DNA of 64,000 nucleotides from Fistulifera solaris (lineage: Eukaryota > Bacillariophyta > Bacillariophyceae > Naviculales > Stauroneidaceae): positions 991,501-1,055,500 of the forward strand of contig AP026132.1 of NCBI GenBank assembly GCA_030295235.1. The letters run 5' to 3'. The notes under the pieces are model-generated. The model saw only the letters and a program-made list of their open reading frames with translations, was not told where the DNA came from and made no database searches. The number at the start of each line of letters is the position of its first letter. Position 1 is the first letter of the stretch. Shown piece by piece: positions 1 through 10,459 of the stretch. A program made the position numbers and the translations under genes.

Positions 1-181
1 CTTGGAAGCCCCAAGACTATTTTCAGCGGTAGATCGCAGGAATTACATTTGTTAATCAATTTGATAGCAAGAAAGCAAACCGTCGATTGGCGCCGCATTC
101 TCAGCATTCCCTTAGCATCTAAGGTTTCGTATATTTATGCAAAACCATACACTATTTTAGACAAACGTACGTGATGAGAAA

Positions 182-2944
182 CTAGAAGATGACGGCAGAT
201 TCGTGGGCTGATTGCAGGTTCGAGTTGCTCTTGGTGGCCATAGCTCGCTTCAAGGTCGACATGAAATAATCCTTAGTAGGGCGGTGGCGTCGTTGACGCG
301 TCTTACTCTCAATGCGTCTGCTGAACTCTTTGAGTAGAATTGAATGCACCTGGCCGTCAATCAAATGGCGTTCTTCTGCCCAATCGAGGAGTTGTGACAT
401 TTCAGTTTCTACACCACCATCGTCTACCGAGCGATGCAACATTGCTGCAGATTCTTTTATGCGACGAATTTTGAGTACACACTGAGGTTGTTTCCACGGC
501 TCTCCGTCCACTTGGACGGCAACCTTTTCTTGATCATAATAGTAGCTTCACGACATTGACATAAACGTTGTGCATTGCCAAGGCCCACTTTGATTTGACC
601 GAGATGAAATGCTCCACGAATCGAAACGATCTCGAGAAGTCCATCTTGACAACTACTCGGACGATCACACGCCGTTACCCGCTCAACTCGTTCTTCATCG
701 GTCATGCTGAGCTGCGTGTCGTCAATACTTTCAAACGAGTTCGTCCTTTTCAAAAGGGGGCGGGAAAACTCAATCAAGCTCATACTTCTTTTAGGCATTC
801 TTCGCTGTACCAACCTTGAACGTGTGCTTCGATCTTCAATTTTAGTACCCGTTGACCAAAGAGGGACTCCCCCGGCGTACGAGTCGATATTTAAAAGGAT
901 AATGCCCTGTGAGTCATGCGGGAGGGGGATTTCGACTCCATCAGCTATCAGCCTAATCTCTTTTCGAATATTGAGACTCGATGCCTTGATGATATCTTCC
1001 GCCCCGAAGACTCCGTACCAAGCCTTGTTTAAGATCCGAGAAAAGAACCAGTCAGGACGAGTCTCACGGAGGTAATGAACTTGTAAAGCAGCTTGTGCAT
1101 CAGCACCAACGCCCAGATAATTGGTGAAATTCTTGACCTCGCTGACTTTTCTTTTTCTTTGTTCCGGTAATAGAGACTTCCCACCTGTCAAGCATGGAAA
1201 TATAACTTTCCGAAATTTGGTTCAAAATACCAAGCAACGACTCGTTGTTATAACCGCCACCCCAACCATGGAAACGAGCCAGGTCGTTCCCCGTTCCGAG
1301 CGGAAGTATGGCTATAGGCGGCCACTTGCGCTTCAGTTTCATCTTCTCAAGTGTACTAATAATCCAACTTACGGTCCCATCGCCTCCACAGACAAGAATA
1401 CGCAAGCGCGTTAAGACACAAAACGATTCAAGAATCACATCAGGACTTCCATCAGCAAGATCCCACACTTGTATTGGATTCAATAGCCGTCGCAATTGCG
1501 TAATAAGTAAATGACCCTGCTGTGGACCTGATCGAGAGTTCACAAAAACCAACAAGGGCGTACACCGAGACCCGGGTAGCATCTCGTCAGCTAGTATGTA
1601 TCCATTTTTGTCCGGCAGCGCAACTTCCACCATAAGCTTATCGAGAGAATCTTGCGAATTCGCCGTCTCAAAGAAACCGTTTTGAGGAGACGCGTCCGGC
1701 GACTGTAGTTGATACTTTCTCTCTGGTGTAACAGGACAACCTGTCTCATCGTCGTCTGCGGTGACGGATGTTGCGGATGAAATGGTTCCTTTTCGCAGGC
1801 TTTTTATTGAATCACGTGACAACACTAAATCCGCATCACTCGCTGTATTCAGTCCACCATTAGGTGATTTCATTTCAGCAATAACGTGCTCTTCAGGTAA
1901 ATTGCTTGGACCTTCGATTTCGTTTTCATTTAGAGTGACAAAATCATCTTTTTCACCAATCGGACTGGACAAGATTCCTTCCTCTTTTTTCTCCTCTTCT
2001 GCCTCCACAAGCAAACTATCGGACAGCGTTCGTGGCACTTCCGTTCTTGTAGAAAACGGAATTTCATAAGCTTTGTCGTCTTCCTCGTCTTCAAGGTCCT
2101 CTATTGTTTGTCGTTCTCGCACGGGCTCGTTGCTGGATTGCCTTTGCCGCCGAATGCCTTGTAACCAACATATTAAAGTCCAACCAGCATGCGCATAATC
2201 AAAGCTGATGATGGACCTCAAAAACCATAACACATAACGAATATACGTCTGTATTCGCCGAGCCGGATTATCATCATCGTCACTGCTTTGTGGTGACTTC
2301 TGTTTGTCATCTCCGTTTGAGACCATTCTTTTTGTTGGACGACGCTGAGCCGCAAGGACTCGACGACAGGATGGTGGTAACACCAGTCGATGATAGTCCG
2401 ATTGAGCTATTTTGTTCTCCCATGCCTGTTCAAAACGTTCTTCGTCCGTGAGAGTGTTTTCATCGACTCGAGCATCGGAGAGTTTCGATTCACTGTCGCT
2501 GTTGTGCACCGAGTCCTGATAATGGAAGAGCCGATCCGGAAAAATGGCCGGCGAATAATGATCTTTCCGCGAAGCGGTTCCTGTAAGACTGGATTGCATG
2601 GAGGAAAATGATTTGACCGCCACCAGCGATCTCGATTCCTCTTCCTTCGATCGACGTGGGGCTAACACCAAGACCGCCACCATGACTAACGCAAAATACA
2701 ACACCAGACACAATAAATCCCGTTCCATACGACTCGGATCTTCCCAATATTCAAATACGATCGGAAACAGGAACTGCATGATGCGGTGCAATTGCGTGCG
2801 CAACGTTTGAACGTCTTCCACAATGCCACTCCACACCGTTTGTGCGGCGGTCTCGACCAAATGTTCTACCGCTTCAATCAATTCTTCTTCCGCATAGATT
2901 TCTTCCTCGGTCCTGTGTTCAAAATGATCCACAAAAGAACTCAT
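182..2944 (-). CDS. Diacylglycerol kinase, membrane-anchored, with two compensating frame breaks
   Basis: Phosphorylates diacylglycerol to phosphatidic acid at a membrane. The catalytic domain shows the GGDG nucleotide-binding loop, GTGNDLAR and the LDRW motif; the accessory domain shows NYLGVGADA, LLNIDSYAGG and the terminal VDGEPW. One hydrophobic segment lies near residues 73-97, followed by a long acidic Ser-rich linker. No C1 zinc-finger domain is visible. The start is ATG at 2944; the frame is open upstream only through a TTG. The catalytic half and the last 110 residues share one frame, but the accessory domain between them is in another. One extra base is needed near 1150 (A-rich run in AAAGAAAAAGAAAAG) and one missing base near 525. 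Corrected length is about 920 residues. It is divergent from the helicase at 3481. The family call is secure; the class is not assigned. Confidence 0.9.
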
Positions 2945-3480
2945 GATGCCATGACGAAATAATAAATAGAAGGAAGAAAGAATCGATGGGAACGCCAAAA
3001 TGCGCCTCTCTTTCGTATTGCCGCTTCGGGATAAAAATTTCGCGGCTTCCTATTTCGTTGGCACCTCTTTGTAGCTTGTTTGTATAAAAGAATAATGTAA
3101 ATGATTCTTTGCATCAATAATTTCAATGAACATGACCTTTTGTGCTTATCGTCCTTTTTTTTATCTCGCAATACGCCAGCCTGCAACACGAACAAGAAAG
3201 CTTTTCTTGCTGTGTGTCTTGTCCGACTCTGAGACTCCGAGTACCGGTAACGCGATACAGAACTGTACCCGTGTGGTACGTACGACTACTCTCCAACGAA
3301 CAGTGAATACCAAGGAAAGAAAGAGAAAAAGGAATTTGGAATTTGAATTTTCCGAGATCTTCCAGAACCAATCATTCCCCCTCGATCGAACACATGCTTG
3401 GTTTGGTTTCTATTCTGTGAGAGGCCTTTTTCGTTCGAATGAACCCCTAATTACTGCTTTTAATAACAATCAACTTTTCT
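2945..3480. other. Divergent intergenic region
   Basis: This stretch of 536 bases separates the divergently transcribed diacylglycerol kinase and DEAD-box helicase, so both promoters should lie here. It is AT-rich toward the helicase start. I see no convincing gene, RNA or repeat; the open frames in it have no recognisable protein content. Confidence 0.6.
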
Positions 3481-4939
3481 ATGAGCGAATCAACTATGCA
3501 GGGAGATCAGGAAGAGGACGGCGGGATTCTCACGACACAGACGTTTGCATCGCTAGGACTCTGCCAAACGTTGAGCCAAGCCTGTGAACGACTGAATTGG
3601 AAAACCGCCACCAAGATTCAAGCGGCCGTTTTACCGGAAGCATTGCAAGGACGTGATATTATTGGTGAGTCATTATGATTCTAGCTCGACACTACTCTGA
3701 TTCGATTGTTTCTTACACGGTTGACAAAAGGACTGGCCGAAACTGGTTCGGGGAAAACGGCCGCATTTTGTTTGCCCATTTTGCAAGGATTGCTCGAAAA
3801 ACAAGTCGGTCGTCGCGTTTCGGCTATTATTTTGACTCCCACCCGCGAACTCGCCTTTCAAATACATCAAGTCGTTCAAGCGGTAGGACAAGCGATACAG
3901 GCGACTTCTCTCTGTGTGGTCGGAGGCGTCGATCGAACGTCACAAGCCATCGCACTGGCGAAACATCCTCACATTGTGATTGCAACACCCGGTCGTTTGT
4001 TGGATCATTTGAAAGACACCAAAGGATTCCATTTGCGTCATGTACAATATTTGGTGTTGGATGAGGCGGACCGCATGTTGTCCATGGACTTTGAGCAAGA
4101 ATTGCACCAAATTTTGGATGAAGTACCATCCGAGCGTCAAACCATGTTGTTTTCCGCGACCATGACATCGCAAGTACAAAAGCTGCAACGCGCTTCACTG
4201 ACAGATCCTGTCCGATTGCAAGTGAGTAGCAGCAAGTTTCAGACCCCACAACATTTGCTTCAGCATTATTTGTTTATCCCCGCAAAATACAAGGACGTTT
4301 ACTTGACGTACATTGTCAATGAATTGGCGGGTAAATCGATACTGGTCTTTTGCGCGACTTGTCAAAATGTTCAGCGGTTGACACTTATGTTGCGCAACTT
4401 GGGATTTCCAGCCGTGAGTTTGCACGGACAAATGACCCAAAACAAACGGTTGGCCGCCTTGCAGAAATTTTCGTCGCAACAGCGTACCATCATGTTGTGC
4501 ACGGATGTCGCCAGTCGTGGTTTGGATTTGCCATCGGTGGACACTGTGTTTAATTTTGATTTGCCCGGTCACGGAAAAGAATACATTCACCGCGTGGGAC
4601 GTACCGCACGAGCTGGAAAAGCGGGGCAAGCGATTTCGATGGTCACTCAATACGATGTGGAAGTGTTTCAGCGACTGGAATCTTTATTGGGGACGAAACT
4701 ACCCGCCTATCCTATTGCTAGTGAAGAAACCGTGCTGGTGTTGTTAGAACGAGTCTCCGAAGCCCAGCGCTTGGCGACTCGCGAATTGAAAGAGCAGCTG
4801 GCCGCTCAGAAAGATGGAAGACACCGCAAAGAAAAGGCGGGGGGAAGATGACGACGAGAAAGGTTTAGAAGGAATGCTGGAGAAAGAATTGAAACGAGGA
4901 TATGCGGCTGCTGGTGGCAAAAATAAGCGACGAAGATAG
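3481..4939 (+). CDS. DEAD-box RNA helicase, DDX47/Rrp3 type
   Basis: ATP-dependent RNA helicase of the nucleolar Rrp3/DDX47 group, which acts in 18S rRNA processing and small-subunit assembly. Exon 1 is 3481-3664. A 66-nt GTGAGT...AAAAG intron (3665-3730) contains an in-frame stop and, once removed, joins GRDIIG to LAETGSGKT. The motifs run in order: Q motif (FASLGL...TKIQ), Walker A AETGSGKT, PTRELA, TPGRLLDH, DEAD, SAT, HGQM, DVASRGLD and HRVGRTARAG. The open frame stops at 4851. Shifting +1 near 4808 continues through a charged tail ending GGKNKRRR at 4939, which resembles the basic tail of DDX47 proteins. That shifted end is preferred and gives 463 residues; the alternative is a 434-residue protein ending at 4851. 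Confidence 0.93.
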
Positions 4940-5029
4940 GCACACAATTTGGTCTTGCTAGTTTTATAGTTTAAAGCAGAGAAATGTAGGATGATTTTTC
5001 ACGTGTGGATACCTTTAAGATTCTTTTCC

Positions 5030-5743
5030 TTACTTGTCATTTTCGTCGTCTCTTTGTTTGAATACGGCATCCGCAATCGCCGCAATCATGAGGATCCCCA
5101 ACGCGGGTTGCACCAACTGTTGAAAGTTACTATTGAAAGCGATTTGCACCGTGTCGTCCTTGAGAACCACCGAACAGAAAATGCCCGCCAAGAACCACAA
5201 CAAGAACAAACAAACGACGAAAAAGTCTACTGTCACCAATGTCGAAATAGCGTTGCGTATTGTGGAGTTGTTGGAGGAATCGGAGGTGGCCGGTGCCTTC
5301 TCTTGCATTTCCCGAGCATCGAGTAGTAATTGTTGCAACGAATCGTCGAGCGGCTTACTGGGTTCCACCATTGAATCGGTTGTGGTAAATTTTGTGGTGG
5401 GAGTATTGTACGAAGCAGCCGAAGCGGCGGAAGGTGCGGAGGATGAATTCGACGTGGTTCCGCGAACGAGGTCTCTCACGTCCGTGACTTTGAGTGAGAC
5501 ACCGGTGTCTTCACGGCGTGGATCAAAGTCTACATTCACATTACTCTTCGTTTGCGGAACTTCGGGCGTGTTTCCTTCGACAGGAGACTTTCGTCGTACA
5601 CGGCGTTTGCGATTGTCGCTGGCTTCGGCCGACAAGTTGGATGGGCAGGAAAAGCGGGATGTTGCTGGGTGCACTACAAAAGCATTTCCGATTCCCCAAC
5701 GACAGCAGCCAATTATCACCAACAGAAGTAGGTTCTTCATCAT
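5030..5743 (-). CDS. Plastid-targeted membrane protein of unknown function
   Basis: This protein of 237 residues is not recognised. The tandem ATG at 5743 starts a signal peptide (MMKNLLLLVIIGCC...) ending GIGNA, followed directly by FVVHP and a basic Ser-rich stretch. This is the diatom bipartite plastid presequence with Phe at the junction. The middle is low-complexity (Ser, Ala, Thr). The C-terminal third carries two hydrophobic segments (about residues 165-190 and 205-225), separated by a short polar loop, and a charged end (KQRDDENDK). The likely location is a plastid envelope or thylakoid membrane. Its start faces the tandem array that follows. Start selection is firm because the frame has no other ATG upstream. 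Confidence 0.75.
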   Translation of the reverse strand: MMKNLLLLVIIGCCRWGIGNAFVVHPATSRFSCPSNLSAEASDNRKRRVRRKSPVEGNTPEVPQTKSNVNVDFDPRREDTGVSLKVTDVRDLVRGTTSNSSSAPSAASAASYNTPTTKFTTTDSMVEPSKPLDDSLQQLLLDAREMQEKAPATSDSSNNSTIRNAISTLVTVDFFVVCLFLLWFLAGIFCSVVLKDDTVQIAFNSNFQQLVQPALGILMIAAIADAVFKQRDDENDK

Positions 5744-5984
5744 TGTAGATAGCTCAGAACTGATTTGAATTGTCAATCAGTAGACTTTTCTTGTCGGAAG
5801 GGTTGATGATGTTTGTTGAAGAAGTGCGTCCGAAAAGGTGCGCAAATATTTATTTTCGTTTTTTGTCCTCCATTTTTATTTTTTGGTATCGCCGTTTCTA
5901 TACTATGGTTATAGTTTACAGTGTAGTCCGTGCATTTCCCGACTGCATTTTAGTCGCTCCTTTTTCAGGTCTAATGTGCTTTAC

Positions 5985-8378
5985 CAGGTAATGCCATCGT
6001 TGCTTTTTCTGACATGGCACCTGGTGACAAGGAACGACAATTGACATCAAAATGACATCAAAATGTAAAAAGAAAGAACAAAGCAACGCTTCGAAAGTCT
6101 ACGCGTGTTTCACGTAGCGCTCGTAGGGAAATTTATCGACAGAGGGGCAACCCGGATATTGTGTAATTTTGATGACACCATTTCCCAGGTATTTTGTGCA
6201 TTGATGCCATCATCGCTTTCCCGGACATTCGTATGGTGTGCCCAGGAACCATTATCGACACCAAAGCGACTGCAATACGTAAAAAGCGTGAAAGATGCAA
6301 CGCTTCGAAAGTCTACGCGTGTTTCACGTAGCGCTCGTAGGGAAATTTATCGACAGAGGGGCAACCCGGATATTGTGTAATTTTGATGACACCATTTCTC
6401 AGGTATTTTGTGCATTGATGCCATCATCGCTTTCACGGACATTCGTATGGTGTGCCAAGGATCAGTTACCAACAGCATATTGACTGCAATACGTAAAAAG
6501 CGTGAAAGATGCAACGCTTCGAAAGTCTACGCGTGTTTCACGTAGCGCTCGTAGGGAAATTTATCGACAGAGGGGCAACCCGGATATTGCGTAATTTTGA
6601 TGACACCATTTCCCAGGTCTCTTGTGCATTGATGCCATCATCGCTTTCACGGGCATTCTTATTGTGTGCTGTGTGCCAAGGGACAATTATCGACATCAAA
6701 ATGATACCAGTATCAAAACGTAAAAAGAAAGAACAAAGCAACGCTTCGAAAGTCTACGCGTGTTTCACGTAGCGCTCGTAGGGAAATTTATCGACAGAGG
6801 GGCAACCCGGATATTGCGTAATTTTGATGACACCATTTCCCAGGTCTCTTGTGCATCAATGCCAACATCGCTTTCACGGGCATTCTTATTGTGTGCTGTG
6901 TGCCAAGGGACAATTATCGACATCAAAATGATACCAGTATCAAAACGTAAAAAGAAAGAACAAAGCAACGCTTCGAAAGCCTACGCGTGTTTCACGTAGC
7001 GCCCGTAGGGAAATTTATCGACAGAGGGGCAACCCGGATATTGCGTAATTTTGATGACACCATTTCCCAGGTCTCTTGTGCATCAATGCCAACATCGCTT
7101 TCACGGGCATTCTTATTGTGTGCTGTGTGCCAAGGGACAATTATCGACATCAAAATGATACCAGTATCAAAACGTAAAAAGAAAGAACAAAGCAACGCTT
7201 CGAAAGCCTACGCGTGTTTCACGTAGCGCTCGTAGGGAAATTTATCGACAGAGGGGCAACCCGGATATTGTGTAATTTTGATGACACCATTTCCCAGGTA
7301 TTTTGTGCATTGATGCCATCATCGCTTTCACGGACATTCGTATGGTGTGCCCAGGATCAGTTACCAACAGCATATTGACTGCAATACGTAAAAAGCGTGA
7401 AAGATGCAACGCTTCGAAAGTCTACGCGTGTTTCACGTAGCGCTCGTAGGGAAATTTATCGACAGAGGGGCAACCCGGATATTGCGTAATTTTGATGACA
7501 CCATTTCCCAGGTCTCTTGTGCATTGATGCCATCATCGCTTTCACGGGCATTCTTATTGTGTGCTGTGTGCCAAGGGACAATTATCGACATCAAAATGAT
7601 ACCAGTATCAAAACGTAAAAAGAAAGAACAAAGCAACGCTTCGAAAGTCTACGCGTGTTTCACGTAGCGCTCGTAGGGAAATTTATCGACAGAGGGGCAA
7701 CCCGGATATTGCGTAATTTTGATGACACCATTTCCCAGGTCTCTTGTGCATCAATGCCATCATCGCTTTCACGGGCATTCTTATTGTGTGCTGTGTGCCA
7801 AGGGACAATTATCGACATCAAAATGATACCAGTATCAAAACGTAAAAAGAAAAGAACAAAGCAACGTTTCGAAAGTCTACGCGTGTTTCACGTAGCGCTC
7901 GTAGGGAAATTTATCGACAGAGGGGCAACCCGGATATTGCGTAATTTTGATGACACCATTTCCCAGGTCTCTTGTGCATTGATGCCATCATCGCTTTCAC
8001 GGGCATTCTTATTGTGTGCTGTGTGCCAAGGGACAATTATCGACATCAAAATGATACCAGTATCAAAACGTAAAAAGAAAGAACAAAGCAACGCTTCGAA
8101 AGCCTACGCGTGTTTCACGTAGCGCCCGTAGGGAAATTTATCGACAGAGGGGCAACCCGGATATTGCGTAATTTTGATGACACCATTTCCCAGGTCTCTT
8201 GTGCATTGATGCCATCATCGCTTTCACGGACATTCGTATAGTGTGCCCAGGAACCATTATCGACATCAAAGCGACTGTAATACGTAAAGAGAAAGAACAA
8301 AACAACGCTTCGAAAGTCTACGCGTGTTTCACGTAGCGCTCGTAGGGAAATTTATCGACAGAGGGGCAACCCGGATAT
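5985..8378. repeat. Tandem satellite array, 214/227-bp units, ordered AABBBABBBA
   Basis: Ten full units and a 75-bp partial follow a degenerate lead-in (5985-6083). Unit starts, at the C of CAACGCTTCG (CAACGTTTCG in one unit), are 6084, 6298, 6512, 6739, 6966, 7193, 7407, 7634, 7862, 8089 and 8303. The spacings are therefore 214, 214, 227, 227, 227, 214, 227, 228, 227 and 214. Type A (214) ends with GACTGCAATACG; type B (227) carries TGATACCAGTATCAAAACG. The block 6298-7192 (A-B-B-B) recurs as 7193-8088, implying a duplication of about 895 bp. Each unit begins with an imperfect hairpin, CTACGCGTGTTTCACGTAG. The array sits between two divergent gene starts (5743 and 8496). Small open frames on both strands repeat with the units and are not considered genes. 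Confidence 0.97.
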
Positions 8379-8495
8379 TATTTATTTCCATCGCCCATCG
8401 CCGCAATATTTTTCGCTCCGCTGCTTTTTGATGAGGCTGCAAAGAAAACCACTCATTCATTTACTAATTGTTGAACTCCCCTCGCCAACAAAAGT

Positions 8496-9272
8496 ATGTT
8501 TCGAATTTCGAAAGGTCTCGTCAAAGCAACCCGCAAATGGCAATGCGCCACGACACTGCTTCGCACCTATTCGCATTCGGTGCCCGTCACAGCCTCCTTG
8601 CCCTACCATTTAGTGGTCGGTCTGCCCGCTCTTTCCCCCACCATGAATTCCGGTAGTTTGGCGGAGTGGTATGTGCAAGAAGGAGATCGATTTGCGGCGG
8701 GAGATGCGGTCGCGAAAATAGAGACCGACAAGGCTTCCATTGATTTTGAAGCCCAAGATGATGGTTACGTGGCGAAATTGTTGCAACCCGTCGGCGTCGA
8801 TTTAGCGGTCGGAACTCCGATCATGGTGACCGTGGAGGACGAGGCGGATGTGGCGGCGTTTGCGGAATATACTTTACCGAAAGAAGAGAAAGCTGCTGCG
8901 GTAGCAGCATCGCCACCGACACCTGCCGCTACGCCTCCTCCTCCTCCCTCCGTTCCTTCTACACCGCCACCTCCGTCCCCCGTTGCAGCACCTGTTGCAG
9001 TTCCTCCTCCGCCTCCTCCCGTCAGCACATCCACGTCGTCCGTCGCCGTTGCTTACGGATTTTCCACCGCCAAGGTCTCGCCCTTGGCCAAGACTCTGGC
9101 GGCACAACAAAAGCCTACATTGAACGTTACGGAACCACCGGTCAACGTCCTATCCTATAAGAATTTGTTAGGGAGTCTGAAGTATTTTTTGAAGGAGAGA
9201 GCACAACGAGTCTTTACTCGAACGGAAAGTGTCTGTGAGAGATGCTCTAATTTCTTGACGAAGCGTCCGTAA
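8496..9272 (+). CDS. Lipoyl-domain protein, PDH E2/E3BP-like but lacking a catalytic domain
   Basis: This protein of 258 residues has an N-terminal mitochondrial-type presequence (Arg/Lys-rich, no acids, to about residue 30). A complete lipoyl domain follows (about 38-115): LPALSPTM, VAKIETDKASIDFE with the lipoyl-accepting Lys, and DGYVAKLL. Next comes a Pro/Ala-rich hinge (about 130-185). The first dozen residues of a peripheral subunit-binding domain are recognisable (VSPLAKTLAAQQ), but the domain then diverges. There is no acyltransferase domain and no HxxxDG motif. The next gene converges 40 bp away, so no catalytic exon is available downstream. It could be a short E3-binding or lipoyl-carrier subunit of the pyruvate dehydrogenase complex, or a decayed E2. 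The frame is intact. Confidence 0.8.
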   Translation: MFRISKGLVKATRKWQCATTLLRTYSHSVPVTASLPYHLVVGLPALSPTMNSGSLAEWYVQEGDRFAAGDAVAKIETDKASIDFEAQDDGYVAKLLQPVGVDLAVGTPIMVTVEDEADVAAFAEYTLPKEEKAAAVAASPPTPAATPPPPPSVPSTPPPPSPVAAPVAVPPPPPPVSTSTSSVAVAYGFSTAKVSPLAKTLAAQQKPTLNVTEPPVNVLSYKNLLGSLKYFLKERAQRVFTRTESVCERCSNFLTKRP

Positions 9273-9312
9273 ACTATCTATTAATTTTCAAAAATCGAAA
9301 AGAAATTATATT

Positions 9313-9963
9313 TCATTCGATTGTCTCGTAGAGCCACGGACTCGGTGGAGCGACGCGCTGACTCAAACGACAGTGTTTCCACAACGACTGCGCTATTGAT
9401 TGACGACTGGATTCGTTCTGTGGATGCCAACACGTCAATACCGTCGGTTTCATGCAGGAAACTGGCAGGACCGTGTCCAACGTTGGAGCATTGGTATCGA
9501 AACACAGCAACAACGTGATCTGCGTGGGATGGTGGTGATGACAGTCGCGGAGTGCGTGTTGAATGTTGGCATGTCGATAGAAATGATCGGGATCGATCGT
9601 GCGTGGATCACAGGCAATGACATAGACAATATGACAGGGATGAGGCAGGGATTGAGTGTCCTTTTCCAACAAGTGCACGTAACGTTGTTCCGTCACCATC
9701 AATGAGGCAGATCGTCGTTCCAGTTGTTGAAGGACGACACGATCCTGCAGATTCATGTCACTCCGATCGACGGTATCGCGTTTTGATAAGGACGCTGCAA
9801 AGAGTTGGGTGAGATGCGGCGGTCCGATTAACGCGATATGCCATCCGACGACGGGTAACGAACGATGGTTCGCTGTCGGCGGCTGGGTGATGATTCGTGC
9901 ACGCTTCGGCGACCGACTCTCCGTAACAGAAGCAGATTGCCGCATCTCATTATTCTCATCCAT
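9313..9963 (-). CDS. Unknown protein, possibly CENP-M-like pseudo-GTPase
   Basis: A protein of 216 residues from ATG at 9963; the frame is open upstream only via TTG. After a basic, nuclear-looking N-terminus (SPKRARII) the pattern alternates hydrophobic strands with helices, as in a small GTPase fold: WHIALIGPP, then IVYVIACDP, ITLLLCFD, and a late helix SIAQSLWKHC. No P-loop Lys/Ser or NKxD is present. The order of these blocks, the HL.K.SLP stretch before the third strand and the AQSL helix recall kinetochore protein CENP-M, an inactive GTPase. That resemblance is my inference from pattern only. The gene overlaps nothing and is convergent with the lipoyl protein. Confidence 0.55.
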   Translation of the reverse strand: MDENNEMRQSASVTESRSPKRARIITQPPTANHRSLPVVGWHIALIGPPHLTQLFAASLSKRDTVDRSDMNLQDRVVLQQLERRSASLMVTEQRYVHLLEKDTQSLPHPCHIVYVIACDPRTIDPDHFYRHANIQHALRDCHHHHPTQITLLLCFDTNAPTLDTVLPVSCMKPTVLTCWHPQNESSRQSIAQSLWKHCRLSQRVAPPSPWLYETIE

Positions 9964-10459
9964 CCAGGCTGCCAAACGGATGGGGATAGAATGCTGTTGA
10001 TTGATACTATAGTGTCATGAAGATATGATTGACCCGCAAAGTTTCGAATGAATGAGGCGCAAGTCGAGCGACTGACGTTCGAGTCACGAACCACAGTGGC
10101 TCTGAAAATTTCATCGCGCAACGGATCCGCCTGTACATACACACAATGTATTTGAATTTGTACTGTAGTTGCTTGTGTAGGAAGACCGGTGGGCGCGGCA
10201 ATGGAAACGACCTCACATTCGCCTAATTAATTTTTTTTGAAAGGATTGAAAATGTCATAGAGTATACAAGTCTGAATATTTTCGCTTTATACTTTGAGTC
10301 TTATCTTGCCGGAACGAGAAAGTGAAAACTCCCTCCATCCGGTATCCGTCGTCGTCTTCCAACAAACGTGTGAGTGAGGAGTGAGCGGTCTCGACGACGG
10401 CGTTGTCGCTGATCAACCAAAGTTGCTCTCAACAACACAAAGACAATTCGTATTACACC
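9964..10459. other. Divergent intergenic region
   Basis: This stretch separates the divergent CENP-M-like and WW-domain genes. Short open frames on the minus strand show no recognisable protein features. I see no repeat or RNA gene here. Confidence 0.55.

Noticed and set aside
1140-1191. A 43-nt intron (GTGGG...TCAG) to explain the DGK frame change
   Set aside because: It would delete the conserved LDRW motif, and its donor is poor; a single-base error explains the data better.
6105-8300. Many 60-155-codon open frames on both strands in the 214/227-bp array
   Set aside because: They recur with the repeat unit, run antiparallel to each other and start or stop with unit boundaries; no protein signature or codon constraint.
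10007-10216. Minus-strand open frame upstream of the CENP-M-like gene
   Set aside because: Not in frame with that gene and no protein features.
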